Below, one piece after another: positions 12,236 through 26,165 of a DNA stretch of 64,000 nucleotides; the first letter of the stretch is position 1, and each line of letters starts with the position of its first letter. A program made the position numbers and the translations under genes. The stretch is from assembly GCA_007922225.1 (NCBI GenBank), contig ML679974.1, positions 4,267,105 through 4,331,104 of the forward strand, read 5' to 3'. A model generated the notes under the pieces. That model ran no database searches and was not told the origin of the DNA. It saw only the letters and a program-made list of their open reading frames with translations. The stretch comes from Emydura subglobosa. Its lineage: Eukaryota; Chordata; Testudines; Chelidae.

Positions 12236-12559
12236 TGTCTAGTCCCTGCCCTGATATTAATTGTAGCAATTTTGGTCATCTAAAGCTCCCAAGTAGACTA
12301 CATTTATGGCATTTACTAAATCTAATAGTTAATATCACAGTGATTTAAACTTTGTCCAAATTTCTTAACCAAAAGCAGGTTTTACCAGTTTGGAGGACAG
12401 GGATCCAGTGGGGAAGGTAAAATGCTGATTAATACTGAATAGTGGTTCAGCCATTGCTAATATTTCCTCTCATGATTCTTTCTTAGATGGGCCTAATGCA
12501 AAACTCAGTGAAGTCAATGGGAGTCTTGCAGCTTCCGGAGTGTCATTAAAGTACTTCAA

Positions 12560-13335
12560 ATACTTCACTCAGAAAGGAAAAAATTAAATGCACAACTATA
12601 AAATGGGAAATAACTGGCTAGGTGGTAGTACTGCTGAACAGGATCTGGGTGTTAAAGTGGATCACAAATTGAATATGAGTGAACAATGTGATGCAGTTGA
12701 TAAAAAAGGCTAATATCATTCTGGGGTGTATTAACAGGAGTGCTGTATGTCAGAAATAGGAGGTAACTGTCCCACTCTACTGACCATTTTTGATGAGGAA
12801 CAAAAATGGGCTTAGCTAATATATTGTGTCCAGTTGTGGATGCCAAGCTTTAAGAAAGATGCGGACAAATTGAAGAGAGTCCAAAGGAAAGCAACCAAAC
12901 TGAAAAAAGGTGTAGAAAACATGACCTATGAAGAAAGGTGAAAAAAACCTAGATCTGTTTAGTCTTGAGAAAAGATGACTGAGGTGGGACCTGATAAATC
13001 TTCAAATATGTTAAGGGTTGTTATAAAGAGGACTGTGATCAATTATTCCCCATGTTCACTGAAGATAGGACAAGAAGTAATGGGCTTAATCTGCAGCAAG
13101 GGAGATTTAGGTTAAATATTAGGAAAAGCTTTCTAACTATTCAGGTAGTTAAACACTGGAATTTGCTTCCAAGGGAGGTTGTGGAATCCCCATCATTGGG
13201 GGTTCTTAAGAACAGGCTGGACAAACACCTGTAAGTGATGGTCTAAGTTTACTTAGTCCTGCCTCAGCTGGCACAGGGCTGGTATTGAGGACGTCTTGAG
13301 CTCCTTGCCAGCCCTATATTTCTATGATTCTATCC
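12560..13335 (+). mobile_element. CR1 LINE, 3' part with native 3' end
   Basis: Fragments translate to the C-terminal CR1 ORF2: an NWLGGSTAEQDLGVKVDHKLNMSEQ-like segment at about 12610-12680, then a clean stretch at 13052-13234 with RSNGLNLQQGRFRLNIRKSF and VVKHWNLLPREVVESPSLG. It ends with the CR1 3' UTR and the diagnostic TTTCTATGATTCTAT tail (13320-13334). Stops and frameshifts lie between the pieces. Confidence 0.85.
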
Positions 13336-13910
13336 GAATTCTTAAATAAGCACAAAATCTACAACTTGTACCATCCAGCTGTTAAATACAAAAATAAGAC
13401 AGGAAAGCAGGAGGAGGAGAAGGGGCTCTAAGAACATTTAGGTAGTTGTAATTACTATGAAAGCCACTTTTATCACTTCAAGCTTGCCTGTATCATTGTG
13501 ACTTGAACTATCAGTGAGGCAACATCATGATATATTGTAATGGCAGAACAAAAAAGCAGTGATGCCTGAAGCACTTCGAAATTCAGAAAATCACAGGAAA
13601 ATTAAACTAAAAGGCAGGATATGCCTTTTTTCAGATCTTTTCTTTCAAGGTACTTTTGGGTTAATTGGCTTCCCAGATAGGTGTCTAAGTAGCACCAGAA
13701 CTCACAGAATCACTACAACTGTAAGAGATAGCTGTGCTATTTTCTTATTTTTTTCTGCCAGTAACTACATTTTAAACCTCTTAAACATTGATTGCTAGAG
13801 ATCTTGGAAAATCTGCACACATGCATGAGAATATCAGCAATTTAATTCTTTTTCCAAGCTATATGTAGACTGATACTCATGTCACGTATTTGGAAAGTAA
13901 GGCCAAGACC

Positions 13911-13950
13911 TTCAAATTTATCAATGACAGTCCAAATTTATCAATGACAG
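13911..13950. repeat. 20-bp tandem duplication
   Basis: TTCAAATTTATCAATGACAG is followed directly by a copy with one mismatch (TCCAAA start). A small, recent-looking local duplication. Confidence 0.9.
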
Positions 13951-13951
13951 T

Positions 13952-15325
13952 AACTGTCTTTAATGTTGTCAAGATATGAGTAACAGAATGCTATTACCCA
14001 TATGAATGGTAATTCACTAAGAATATTGTATAGCTTACGTATGTTTATTTCTTCTACGTGAAATACAATAAAAAAGTTCTTATTAATTTTATTTTATTTG
14101 TATCTGATGAAACCACAAATATTTTTAAGTTTAATTTCTTGCTTCCTCCCAGTAATCTACTACTGTTGAACTATAACTGATCGCAGTCAATCCCAACCAA
14201 CCCAAACAAGTATTTTAAAGATTTTTTTCATTGTAACTAATTTAAAATTTGCAAGATTTAGGTTAGCTGAATACATTTAGAAGATATGTTATGCACGTAG
14301 TTACCATTGTGAGATGACATCAAAGTAATGTTTCTTTGACAAATTGGTTTTTTTTTTCCTATCCCAAAAATATATTAAAAGCTTTTAAGTTTCAAGAAGG
14401 CTGTAGCCTCAAAGACTGTTTCAGAAATAACATTGCATTTTAAACATTAACCACCTGCTTTTTCATTCTTTGAGTGCCTACTTGTCAGCTATACTGTCAT
14501 AATGCAAAAGTTTACATACAAAGCTAACACTTTGATTCACAGCAGTCTCATATTTAGTATGCTTTTTAATGTCCCTGTTTATAAACAATATTTCATGCTT
14601 GCTTTTTTTATTTTAAAAAGGTGACCTTATTTGCAGACTCTGGGTACCTGCTTTGTAAACCCATGTGGGCATAATAATATAATAACAGAGATTCCATTAA
14701 ATTTTTATATAGACCTTCTGTTGCACTTGTTTATGTATGGCATTGGCATTATTATTTCATAGCTCTCCTTTCGACCCATGGAAGCATAAGTCCATTTAGT
14801 CACTACATTTGAGTTTTTGTCAAATGTTCTCTTGCTTTCAGAGTGAGAGTCCTGGTAACACAACTCCAATGCTGCAAATCATGTTAAATTGAACCTAATT
14901 CGATGTTAAATTATTTTTTTAATGGTCTAGCTTTGTCTGTTCTGATACATTTGTGAGAAGTCTGGTTCTCTTCTCTTCAAACATAAACAGAGAAAACATT
15001 CAGAGGTTGTTAATTTCTAACCCCTTCAGTGATCAGCTAACAATATGCAGGCATGTGATCTAATTATCCAGATTGTGGTCCCTGTAATTTCAATTGTTGC
15101 TTACAAAAATAACTAAACTTCAAAACAGGGTAAAGGTGTAACCTTTAGATATTTAAATATTTGCCTTTATACATGATCTGGGAGATTGTTTTCCCTATAA
15201 AGGTTGTTCCACAGCTACATAAAATTAGGTAAATGAGACGCCTGTATTTTCTGAAATTATCACACTGCTATTAGCACCAACAAAGGCTTAATTGTGTCAG
15301 TGTGAAGGGGTACACATACTGTAGA
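13952..15325. other. No gene or named repeat; AT-rich single-copy-looking block
   Basis: Long stretch without recognisable transposon signatures, rich in TAAT and TTAA-type words. It could include conserved non-coding sequence, but that cannot be judged from one genome. Confidence 0.4.
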
Positions 15326-15327
15326 CT

Positions 15328-16235
15328 GAGGCCTGGCCTATACTACAAAGGTTGGTTGAAAGTAGTTGCCTTTTGTCACCACAGGTTTGCATGCATTCAC
15401 ATACAAATTTGATTCCAGCTTGCAGAACCCAGCTTTTCTGTTGCACAAATAAAACCACATCCCCAAACACTACAAGTCCTCAGCTGATATTTTTCCACTG
15501 GCTGCATGCCAATGTGGATGCTGCATTACCTGTGTTGGTGAAAACAGTCCTCCAGCAGCAGCCCCGTAATGCCTGTCTCTGGGCTGCTCTGAACTCTGCT
15601 GCGTTATGGTCACAGTGACCAGAAACACACCCCCTTTAAAATTCCCATTGTGTTTTGGAAATGCCTCTTTCCTGGGATAAGCACATTTAGCCCACTTTTG
15701 TGAGCAGACAACTATAGCTCCTCATAAAGATAAAGCTCCAGATAAACCTTGTACTCCTGCTCAAACCAGGAAAGAGGTCCTATATCTTGTCTCCATAGGC
15801 TGAGAAGAAGTTGTTCAAGAACAGTTGTTGGGCAATTAACTATAAAAGGGTTAGGATATCCATGTGGACATTACAGAGTGGATGAAAGTCCTGGAGTATG
15901 ACAGGGACATAAATCAACAGAATGGAAGAAACATTATGGAATGTTTGAAAGGAAATTGTGAAAACTTCACACTGAGCTCCCATAATTCTCCGATCACATT
16001 CCTGTAACCAACAATGCAAGGCAAAAAAGAATCACAAGGCACTGTGCCAGATGGTGTCACAGAAGACACTAGGATTCCTACCCACTGTATCTTCTGCCAG
16101 CACAAACTCTCACAGTGAGGAAAAGCAAAACCAGCACAAGCAGTCAAGTGTGCATGAGCTGTACCATTTTGGTAATGTCAGTATCTGTAAGGTGACAAAA
16201 GTTCTGTCGGCCAAACTTTCTGGCCTACCCCTGGT
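15328..16235 (+). mobile_element. Decayed DNA transposon (Harbinger-like) carrying a Myb/SANT-like remnant
   Basis: It starts with GAGGCCTGGCCTATACTAC, the degenerate form of the GGCCTGGTCTACACTAC terminus seen on other DNA elements here, and contains a recognisable Myb/SANT-like coding remnant at 15737-15970. I could not place the right terminus with confidence; 16235 is a guess from the end of recognisable similarity. No DDE transposase piece is visible. Confidence 0.4.
15737..15970 (+). pseudogene. Myb/SANT-like DNA-binding domain remnant (transposon-derived)
   Basis: In one frame the sequence reads TRKEVLYLVSIG, a stop, EEVVQEQL, several stops, then DIHVDITEWMKVLEYDRD. That order (E-V-L-x-L-x-x-x-W/G-x-E-E-x-V-Q-x-Q-L, followed by an E-W-M-x-x-x-x-Y-D-R-D block) matches the Myb/SANT-like domain of Harbinger-type elements that is abundant in reptiles. 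In-frame stops show it is not expressed as protein. The assignment is from motif memory, not a search. Confidence 0.45.
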
Positions 16236-16239
16236 CTAA

Positions 16240-19200
16240 AGTAGGCAGTTAAACTTGCCCTGCCTACAAAGAGAACTAGGCACACTGCCCACTCCACCTC
16301 AAAGAAGCTGTCCTACCCACCTGGGAACCCCACCCTGGGCTCATTAAGGCAGAGATATAAAGGGAAAGGTATAATAGGCTGGAGGAAGAGATCCTGAGGA
16401 AGAGTGAAAGTCCTCTTTTTCCACCTCCCCAGATGATTGAGGAAACAGGTCCAGCAGTTTTGCTGACCAAGCCTAAGCTAGACAGCACAGAAATCTTGAA
16501 AAATTGACTGCCTTGTTTACCCAGACTCCATCTGACCCAGGCTTTGCTCCCACAGTGCCAAAGGAGAAAAACCCTCCATGAACCTGAGTCTTTTGAGCAT
16601 TCTCCCAAAGTGGAGAAATCTCCAGCAGGTGTAGAGCTGGATCAGCCAGCTCCCAAACTAGTCTCTCTGAGCTCCCAGAGTATGTTATGCTTTGACTATC
16701 CTTATCTGGCAGAAATCACTTTCAGAGCCACATCCAGCAAGTACAGAAGTAGCCTCAGGATTAAGAAGATATAACCAGCTTTCTTGCAGCTTTCTCCAAC
16801 CTTTGCTGAGCATCCAGGCCTTTACATTAAGGATTATTTATTTTCTTTCCTCCTTGCTCTCCCCTCCCCCTTCATTGAAACAAGCAGCTCTCTTGGTTTG
16901 GTATTTTGTTCTCTTGTTGGACCAGTCTGAAGAAAGCCTCTGTCTTGATTTCCTATACACTGGCAGTGTGGAAAAATGCTCCATGCAAAGGCTTATTCCT
17001 TAAAGTGACAGGATATCACGGGTTTTTTTTTTCCCCCCTACCCTTTTGCTCGTTCTCTAGCCTATAGGCCTACGCCCCACCTACACACATACACACAAAC
17101 CCAAAACAACATCTAGCACTTAAGATGACTTTGGAAAAGGAATTACTACCTCTACACAACACTAGTCTATATCTTGACTGAAGATTGCTTTCTATTATAT
17201 ACATAAAATTGGCATCAGCTAATATGTCTAATAGCAAAGGAACATGTGGTGTTACGTTTTCTTTTCAATATATTGGTCAAACAAAAGTTAAGTTTTAGCT
17301 CCAGCACAGACTGATTATTGGAAACAGATTTTTGTACCAAACAAATTAATAAATTCAAACAGAGCCTCCTACTTAAGAAGGAAAATTATACATATGTCTC
17401 TGAATGAAAGAAGTAATACTCTGAGTCAGGATTTGAGCAAAAAAATTAGACTGAAGCACAGGCTGGTGCAGAGTCACAGCAGACTCAGAGGCAAACCAGC
17501 AAAGGAAGAACCCTATCCCTCCCACACTTATTTGATATGGATTAGAGTTATGGAGAACTATGGCATGACTGAACATGCGGCAACTTTAAGGCTCTCGCTA
17601 CAAGTGAATGGCCTGTTGATTAACAGATAAGAAAGGGAATGCAGAAGCACCTGGAGGGGACAGTGATAATTTAGTGTGGAACACAAAGTTATGTGCATAA
17701 TGAGCAATCATCAGCATGGAGAAAAGCAAAATATATGGGGAAGATAGGCAATTGTTTATTTAAGTTCAAAGAAGCATTTGAAAACCAAACCTGCTTGCCC
17801 AGTGAAACAGATATAGGATCAAATAGAAAGGGAACACTCACTGGATATGGGAGACAGTGAATAAAGTCTGTGGTCCAGTGAAGTAGAATTTGAGCGCCAT
17901 CATTGTCAATGTGTTGATGTAATGTGATATTAGGACTAGAAGGAAAGATTGTGGAAGAATGGGGTTTCTTTCTCCCTCCCCCACTCCAGAGACTGAAGGT
18001 CACCGATGTTGGGGATGTGGAATGACAAGACCGCGGTGGGGTAGGGGAAGCCAAGAAGCTGAGTAATGGGGGAGAGAAACAGGAAAGATAAAGTAATGCA
18101 TCATGCCATTTTAAGGTATACATGCTCTTCTGTGCAGAGAATTTCTCTATTCTGGCCCAGGATACAGGGAATCAGGATTAGGGCTTCCTTCATCCTTATC
18201 CAAAAAAATAAAAAGGAGAAGTTGCAAATAGCTTCAGCAAGAGCAGAAAATCAAAGTCCTGAACTTGATCACTGGACAAGCAAGGTGATCATTTCCCCAG
18301 CTCTTCCTTGTTTCCTATCCCTATGTCTGGGCTTGGTCAATTTAAATGCCCTCTTACTCTCAGGGCCCCATCCTCAGCTCTCCACAGCCTTTTTGATACT
18401 TCCCTGCTGTGCTGAGACCCTAATTAATTCCCTTCCTGCCTGCCTTCGTGTGGCATATGCACAAAGGCACCACAAGAATTTTTTTTTTTTGTAATTCCTC
18501 ACTAATCCACACCAACAATAGAAAAAGAGCTTTCTCAGCAAGAACAAACCAAATTATTTTGGTGTTTGTAGGCCAATCTCTTTTGAAGATATAAACCTAG
18601 GAAAAATGTTCAAAGAGTCAGACTTCTTTAAGCACTGTAACTTCAAAAATCCTTTTCTCATTTTATTTTCTACATTTCCCAGTAAATTTCCTCTCTGGGA
18701 TGAGAAATGTCATATGAAATTTCAAAGGCTTCTTCTGGATATTAGGAAGGAAAGTATGTTTGGAAATTAGGACACTAGGATGCCAACTCTACAGAATGGC
18801 TACCGCCTCTCCACAATAATTAAAGGTTTCCTTGAGGATCTTAAGGATATATGCTAATCGTCTCCTTTCACAGCTGACTCCAGAATGTACTGCAAATTGA
18901 ATTTAAAACAACATTAAAAATAGAACTGCTCACAGATATATAATGTTATGCCCCTCAGCAGGAAAACCAAAGAGATGTCAGAATTTGGTACATACCTAAC
19001 TTTTCAGATACAGTTAAAGTTATTGAATGTAAAAGCCATTTGACTGTAAATGCAATCAGAATATACATTTCAGTACTGCCTTTTATACTGCAAGATAAAT
19101 CCCAGGGAGCTCATTCAGGCCTACAAAGGATGCTGACAGAATGTTTCAGATACCATGTACTGAACGGTGTTTTGGTATTCTTGAAGTGTTTCTGTGAAAT

Positions 19201-20170
19201 CTGACTCATTTAAACTGGAATACAAGAGACCAGCAAGTATTGCACCAGAAAGGAGAGTCAATATTAGTATCATTCAACCATTTTCTTTAAAATAGGCCGC
19301 TGATATTGGGCCAATCTCCCATCTTATTATGCAATATTATTGTGGCTGCCAAACAATAAAAGATTACAAGAAATTATTGAGACTGACCTGAACTGTCTAT
19401 ATTTTAATCCCTTTGATTTTGTACCCAAGTTCTCGCTCTGCAGGGTAGTTGCAGTTGGACATTATTGTTGCCCAATTTAGCCCAAGTGTTAAACCAATAT
19501 TCAGGGCCTTGCCCGGTTGTTTCCATTCAGATGAAAAATTGATCAGATAAATCAGGTGTTGTTGTGCATACTTTATAAATGAACAGGATTGCACCAAAGA
19601 AAGTTCTGTTTTCCTGAACACAGTAGAAAGCCAATCCTGCCTTCCTAGTGAATATTCTGCCCAAAAAAAGAGTCTCTTTCTTGGCTTCCTCCCAAGGCCA
19701 CACAAACACTTCTCTCACTGTTTGCTCCCTGCTTTCTCATTCCTTTCATATACACAAACATATGCACCTGCAATCAAATCAATGTCCCAGCCCCTGCATT
19801 TGCCATTAGTTTCCAGGGAAACCCCTTGGGCCATACGGCTTAGCTTCCACTGAGGCCTGGCCATGCTGGTCTATGCCTTTAGCTGAGACAATAGAAGCCA
19901 CTACCAAACAAAGGAACTTTTAATTACTCCCTCATATAGCCTTAATGAAGGTTGTTTAGTACGCCATTGACTTCTATACCACGTCAGTGATTAATGACTG
20001 CTATTAACACCTGCCAGAATAGATTGTTCAATATTTTTCTGGCATTGCTATGTGCTGTGCACTGGTGGCTGCACTAGCAGTAGATGAAGTGACTCCTGTA
20101 TGTATGGCTTGTACAATAGGTGAACACCAGAAGTGTTCATTGTCATGAAAGGCACAGAAACGTATCATTT
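16240..20170. other. No gene recognised
   Basis: Includes open frames of 142-144 codons on both strands around 17690-18494 and 100-110-codon frames at 16276-16608 and 19397-19705. None shows a domain, a signal peptide or a splice context. They look like chance frames. Confidence 0.45.
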
Positions 20171-20173
20171 CTC

Positions 20174-20200
20174 AAAAACAAAACAAAACAAAACAAAAAC
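20174..20200. repeat. (AAAAC)n simple repeat
   Basis: Five AAAAC-type units in a row. Confidence 0.9.
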
Positions 20201-20509
20201 CCAACTGATTATACTATAGCTGTTCCTTTTCCCTTGTATCAAGACTGCTTGAAGTTACAAAACAACCCTTAGAGAGTTTAACCTAACTAAACAGAGTTTT
20301 AGTATCCAAAAAAAAAGATGTTTTCCTTTAGAGAGCTTTTTATAATTAAAAATTGATAAAGACTTGACCATTTATTAAATGTTTCAAAGCATTCAATCTA
20401 TTATGTCTCCTTTGCAATGGATTACATTAGGATGTTTTTCTAATAATAAAAATAAAAGAATTAACCATCCCCTCACCAAGCCACCCACAGCACTGTGCAA
20501 TCTTATGGA

Positions 20510-20619
20510 GATTTTCAAAAGCACTCAGCATTGGTCTAACTCTGTTCCCCTTGAAGTCATTGGAGGTTTAACTTGATTTAAATGGGAGCTATTTTAGCTG
20601 AGTGCTTTTGAAAAATCCT
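20510..20619. repeat. Foldback MITE with TTTTCAAAAGCACTCAGC termini
   Basis: The left end TTTTCAAAAGCACTCAGC and the right end GCTGAGTGCTTTTGAAAA are exact reverse complements (18 bp). The inner part holds a TTGAAGTCATTGGAGG block. The inverted repeat and size indicate a palindromic MITE with no coding capacity. Confidence 0.75.
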
Positions 20620-23600
20620 GCTCTAAAAATACAACAGAAACTAATGAAAAAAATCTTTAAATTCAAGCTGCTAAACAGCACAAGGGGAATCAGGAAGATA
20701 AGGAAGTACAAAAAGTAGCCATTAAATTATCATTTTGGGGAAAACAGAAGTTTTTAAGTGGATTTTTAAAAAGTGGGAAGAAATGACTGAGGTATTTCAG
20801 GTTCCACACCATAGATCCCATCACAGTGAAGATGAGAGCTACCATTGACCTAAGGCATGACAGAAGAATCCCTCACAGCTGGTGGCATCTAGCCTACCCA
20901 TCAGGACAGTACTCAAGAGGGTCACAAGTATAGCCAGAGTGTATACTTGTAATGGCTTTAAACACCAGTTGCATGCATGTATAATCTGTGGGCTGCATTT
21001 GGAGAACCCAGTGCAGGAAGATGTAATTTAAAGCTCCTCACACAAGTCATGTACTCCAGAGGTGATTTACTTCCAAGGAACTACCCTGCTCTTCCCTTTC
21101 CATGAAATTTCTGCTGGGGTGAGTTTTCTTTTACTCCTGCTGAGACTCCACAGGGGCTCTGCTACAAGATTCCCCAGGCCACAACCATTTTTGGACAGTA
21201 CTGCCCCCATTCATGTCATTGTTCCATCCCCCAATGGCCCTTCTTCCCATAACAGAGACTAGTCATTTTATGCCAGGTCCAGGTCCCTCCATCAGGTTTA
21301 TGCCCTCCAGTAAATTATACCCTCTAATAAAATACTGAAGTTAATAGTCAGAGTCAGAGAGTCAAATTTAGCTTTCGAACTACAAGAAAAACATATGAAT
21401 GGTATTGTCAGAGATTAAAATGAGAAATAATTGAAGGCCCTTCTCCCTAGATAAAGAGAATTGGTAAAACAGAGATGCAGAAGTTATTTCTGTAATTTTT
21501 CTGTTAAAATATTGAGGTCTCACACATTTAAAAGTATGATATTTCCAAAGACATTCACAGAACATGAAGTTTAATCATCCTACCACTATTTAACCTGGGC
21601 AAAACTGTTCAAACTAAACATTAAAAATTAAAATTAAATAAACTGAGGATGGCAATCATATAGATCCAGATTCAGCAATATCTTAGATCAGAAACTGGAA
21701 GCAAGTCTCGGCTTGTTCTGTTGTTTAAACACTCAGGTGAGGGTTGAGCTAAGGGTTCAACTGCAGAAAATGTTTTCCCAACATGGAGCTTCTGCTCAAG
21801 TTAGAATCTTTGTGTTTTCTTGAAGATTTGAACTTATTTGGTCTAAAAAAGAATTCTGTCTGCCTTCCACTCACTGAGCCTTTGTTTATTACTTCACTTA
21901 ACCTCAAGAAATTATTACTGCAAAAACAATAAGAGAAGGAGGAGAAATCTCAGGCTCAGCATAAAGTGAGATCCCTGAGAGTGTAAAACTAGTTTGTTTC
22001 CCTACATCTTTCAATTCTGTAGAGAGGAAAATACTGCTTTCATATTCCATTCATACACCAAAAAGTTCCCCTAAGTCATCTCCCTTTAGTTTGATGGAAA
22101 AAGAATTTATAGCAGTTAAGATAACATCTATCCTCATATTCCACTGTCAGTACACAAGTGTATTGTATTATTTCTTTTTGAAGGATGGCACCCACATCTC
22201 AAGACTGTTAGAAGTTTTCACACATCCCTGAAGTCTTATAACTTTGTCTCCACTTTTGTGTTGATTAATACCCAGAAGAATAAACAGAATATTTTTGCTT
22301 TAAAATTTCCCCTTAAAAAAAAACCAATTAACTTTTTTGTCTTTAAATATCATCGTTAAAATACTAACGTTGCACAGCCGCTCAAGGGGACACGTGCATA
22401 TCTGGAGGGAAATATCTAATTGATCCATGTGGAAAAAGGAAAGAAAATACAATCCAGGCATTTCATAAGCAGAATTAAAAAAAAAAAAAAAAAAAAAAAA
22501 ATTTAAAGGTTTTGAAGACTTTAGCTCCTAAGGGGTTCTCTCACTGTAAACAGCAGCAGTGGATGGTGTTTATAAGCTATTTACTTTGTATGCTATTATT
22601 GACTGACCTAACCTCAATACTGTTGAGCCTTTTCTTTGTAGGGGAGTTATTTTCTTATAGCTTCAGAACAGAAATTTGTAATTCTCAAGAGATCATAAAG
22701 CATGTTTGTTTTCCCAATGAAGGGAAATCCTGAACTTTACATTTTATTAGTTTCCAAAATTAGTAAGAAGTACTTTCACCTACCTGAAACTTCAACCTTC
22801 ACACACCAAATTTTGTGGCTTTACAATCACATCTTCCAATTTTAAAAAAAAATTTCTCTTCCGTGTTGCTGTACACAAAACACACTCAAACTGACTGAGA
22901 TGATAACAGAAATAGTGAAACTGGCAAGACAGGAAGTGCTGTCAAATGCATAATGTAAAACTAAAAAAGGAGAAATTTTTCTCCCTCCTCTTTTAGTGAT
23001 AGGAATCTTAGGTTTATTTAATAGTAAGCTAAAATATTCAACCTGAAAGGTCATTTTTTAGTTGATGGAATCTAACTATTTTGTGGTTCCCCTCAAAAAA
23101 GTAGAGAAAAAACACATCTCTAAGAGCTGGAGACTCACCAAGGTTATTACATAAATCAATAATTCAATGCCTAATTTATTCTCTAATGTAGGATATCTGT
23201 GCAGCTCAATTTTGATGGGTGCATGTAGCTGCAGAAGAATATAACACACTCCTCCAACTTGTGGGGTACACATTGCCACAAGTGCAGAGATTAGTAGCTC
23301 CCACATGATCACAAGAACTTGTTCCTTCCCTTATGCATCTTTAGGGAGAGTATTTTGATTAGAATCAGTCATGCTGCAGGCTTGCTTCTCATTTACACAT
23401 GAAGGATTGTGCAAATTAAGAAGAATGTATAATGTATACATTTAATGGCTAGTGATAGTGAGCTGACTAGACACAAATTGCCCTAGATACAAACTCCCTA
23501 AAGTGCAGTCTGTCCCAACTGAGGCTCTGCTTTAGCCCATTACCAGTAGAGGGGTTAAGCTTCTCCAAGTTTTGGGTCTGTTTGATTGCTGAGCTTTGAT

Positions 23601-25138
23601 TCAGGACCATCTCTAATGCTAACATATCCACCATAATGAGCCACCACCCTTCAACTTCTCTTCTAACATTGATTTTCTCTTAGTTTATTGTGAAGCTATA
23701 GTGAACTTTCCATAGTTAAGGATGCAATTAAGTTTCCATTATAAGTCCAAAGAATCTACCTAATAATTTATACTGGCCTCATAATAGGTACTTTTTGTCT
23801 GGGACTGTTTAAAAACAAACTTTCCTATAAAATTTGAAGTGAATAGGACCAGGGATTTGTGAAATATGGAAACCCAAAACAGAGCTGTTGAACAAAGTTC
23901 TAAAAAGTTGCTACAAAATGTTATTGATACAAAATAAGCTTCTTTTATTCTGTAGTGCCCATTTTCAAAATTCTTAATTGAATGAAGAGAGGATTGGAAG
24001 AGGGAGGTTCTATAGTGGTAGAATTAAGTTAGTTTGGAAGCCTAGTTTAAGATGTTAACCACAAATTCTATAGTTATGTATCATTTGGAGTTTGTAAGGT
24101 GTACAGAAATTAAAATATGCCTTGAAAATATGTTGTTGACAAATTATCTCTCTCTTTCTGCCCTTTTAACTATGTGGTGGCAATGACCCTTATGCACATT
24201 CCAAACCTTATCTTCCTTATCAAGCTAGAGTCAATCGGACCATCCCAACAGGTGGGACATATTTATTAAGCTAAAGCCAAAATACACAATTCCCAGGAAA
24301 GGAACGCTCTAAGGATTAGATAAGGAATTTTCCAACTGTCATTAGTTTCTCAAACCAAAGACTGCCAATAATTTACTTATGGAAAAGACTTCCATCGCTA
24401 TTAGTCTAGCTAAGATGACAGACCAGAGCAAATGTCTCCTTTCCTGTGCAAAATACCCTGTTGTCTCCTATATGTTAATTAAGAACCAATGGAGAGATAA
24501 AACAAAACAGAGATTTAAACCAGTCAGGAATAACTTACTGGTGACTCAAGAACCTGAAAGTTCTAGTGGTCAAGTAACAATATTTTAGATTTTAACTGAT
24601 ATGATATGCATACATTCCTTTATAAATCCTAACTAATTACCTAAAGTTATTTTTAAAATCTCTTAAGCAATTACTTTTGATATTTTAAACTTTTCCCTTT
24701 TGGACCAATCTATTCAAACAACAGGGACCACACTCTTAGAAGAGCCTTAAAAGACAAGGGCATCCTTACCACACTTCCTGTATTTTTCCAAGGAGTAAGT
24801 GTGTAGGTACTAAAGAACTGATGATTGAGGTCATAAGTAAAATACAATAAGAAACATTGGTAATTTGCATTGTTCCTTCATGAAAGTGCTGAGTCTCACC
24901 TCTAGTCTATAACAATTGCTTGCAAAACTATTGGTACATACCTAAAACAATGGTTGTGTCTACCCTTGAGTGGTAAACTTGATCATATACTGATATGGTT
25001 CTAGATGAATTAATAAATTGTTAATTGGCTAAGAATAACCAAGTGTCCTGATTACAGAAATACTGTTCAAAGATATGAAAAGAACCTACCATTAAAATTA
25101 GTAAGCTAATGTTTCCTAGACTCAATAACTCTTGGGAT
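20620..25138. other. No gene recognised
   Basis: AT-rich sequence with a 25-nt poly(A) run at 22477-22501. I do not recognise exons, RNA genes or named repeats. Confidence 0.45.
22477..22501. repeat. Poly(A) run of 25
   Basis: Uninterrupted A25. It could be a retrotransposition tail on the + strand, but I do not recognise the sequence upstream. Confidence 0.9.
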
Positions 25139-26165
25139 TAATAGAATCATAGAAAAGTAGGGCTGGAAAGGACCTTGAGAAATCATCCAGTCTAGTCCAT
25201 TGCACTGAGGTAGGAACAAGTAAACTTAACTGATCCCTGACAGGCATTTGTCCAATCTTTTCTTAAAAGCCTCCAGTGATGGAGATTCCGTAGCCTCCCT
25301 TGGAAGCAAATTCCAGTGCTTAACTACCAGAATAGTTAGAAAGCTTTTCCTAATATTTAAACTAAATATCCTTTGCTGCAGACTAAGGTCATTACTTCTT
25401 GTCCTACCTTCAGTAGACATTGAGAACAATTAATCACAGTCTTTATAACAGCCCTTAACGTATCTGAAGACTTATCAGGTCCCCCCACACAAACCTTCTC
25501 TTCTCAAGATTAAACATACCCAGGGTTTGGTTTTTTTTACCTTTCTTCATAGGTCAGGTTTTCTAAACCTATCATCATTTTCGTTGCTCTCATCTGGACT
25601 CTCTCCAATTGGACATAGTACTCCAAATGAGGCCTCACCAGTGCTAAGTAGAGTGGACCAATAACCTCCTGTGTCTTACATACAACACTCCTATTATTAT
25701 ATACCAAAATGATATTAGCCTCTTTTAAATTGTATTACATGGCTGACTCATATTCATTTTGTGATCTACTATAACCCCACATACTTCTCAGCAGTACTAC
25801 CACATAGCCAATTATTCCCCATTTTGTAGTTATGCATTCATTTTTCCTTCCTAAGTGAAATACTTTGCACTTGACTTTACTGAATTTCATCTTGTTGATT
25901 TCAGACCACTTCTTCAATTTGTCAAGATCTTTTTGATTTCCAATCCTTTCCTCCAAAGTGCCTGCAACCCCTCCCAGCTTTTTGTCATCTATAAATTTTA
26001 TAAGCATACACTCTACCCTCATTATCCAAGTCATTAATGAAAATATGGAATAGTACTGGACACGACACTGGTGCTTGGGGGAACCCACTAGATACTCCCT
26101 CTCAGTCTGTCAGCTAACCATTGATGATTACTCTGTGAGTTTGGTTGTTCAACAAATTGTGCATC
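25139..26165 (-). mobile_element. CR1 LINE, 3' part with native 3' end, minus strand
   Basis: The left edge ATAGAATCATAGAA (25140-25153) is the reverse complement of the CR1 tail. Reading the minus strand, RSNDLSLQQRIFSLNIRKSF and VVKHWNLLPREATESPSLE (25226-25429) match the CR1 ORF2 C-terminus, and KKLGGVAGTLEER with KCKVFHLGRKNE (25735-26000) matches the region after the RT catalytic motif. Multiple frameshifts. It is 5' truncated at about 26165. Confidence 0.85.

Noticed and set aside
17689..18494. Overlapping 144- and 142-codon frames on opposite strands
   Set aside because: Antisense overlap without domain, codon or splice support; low-complexity Ser/Pro and Leu content suggests composition effects.
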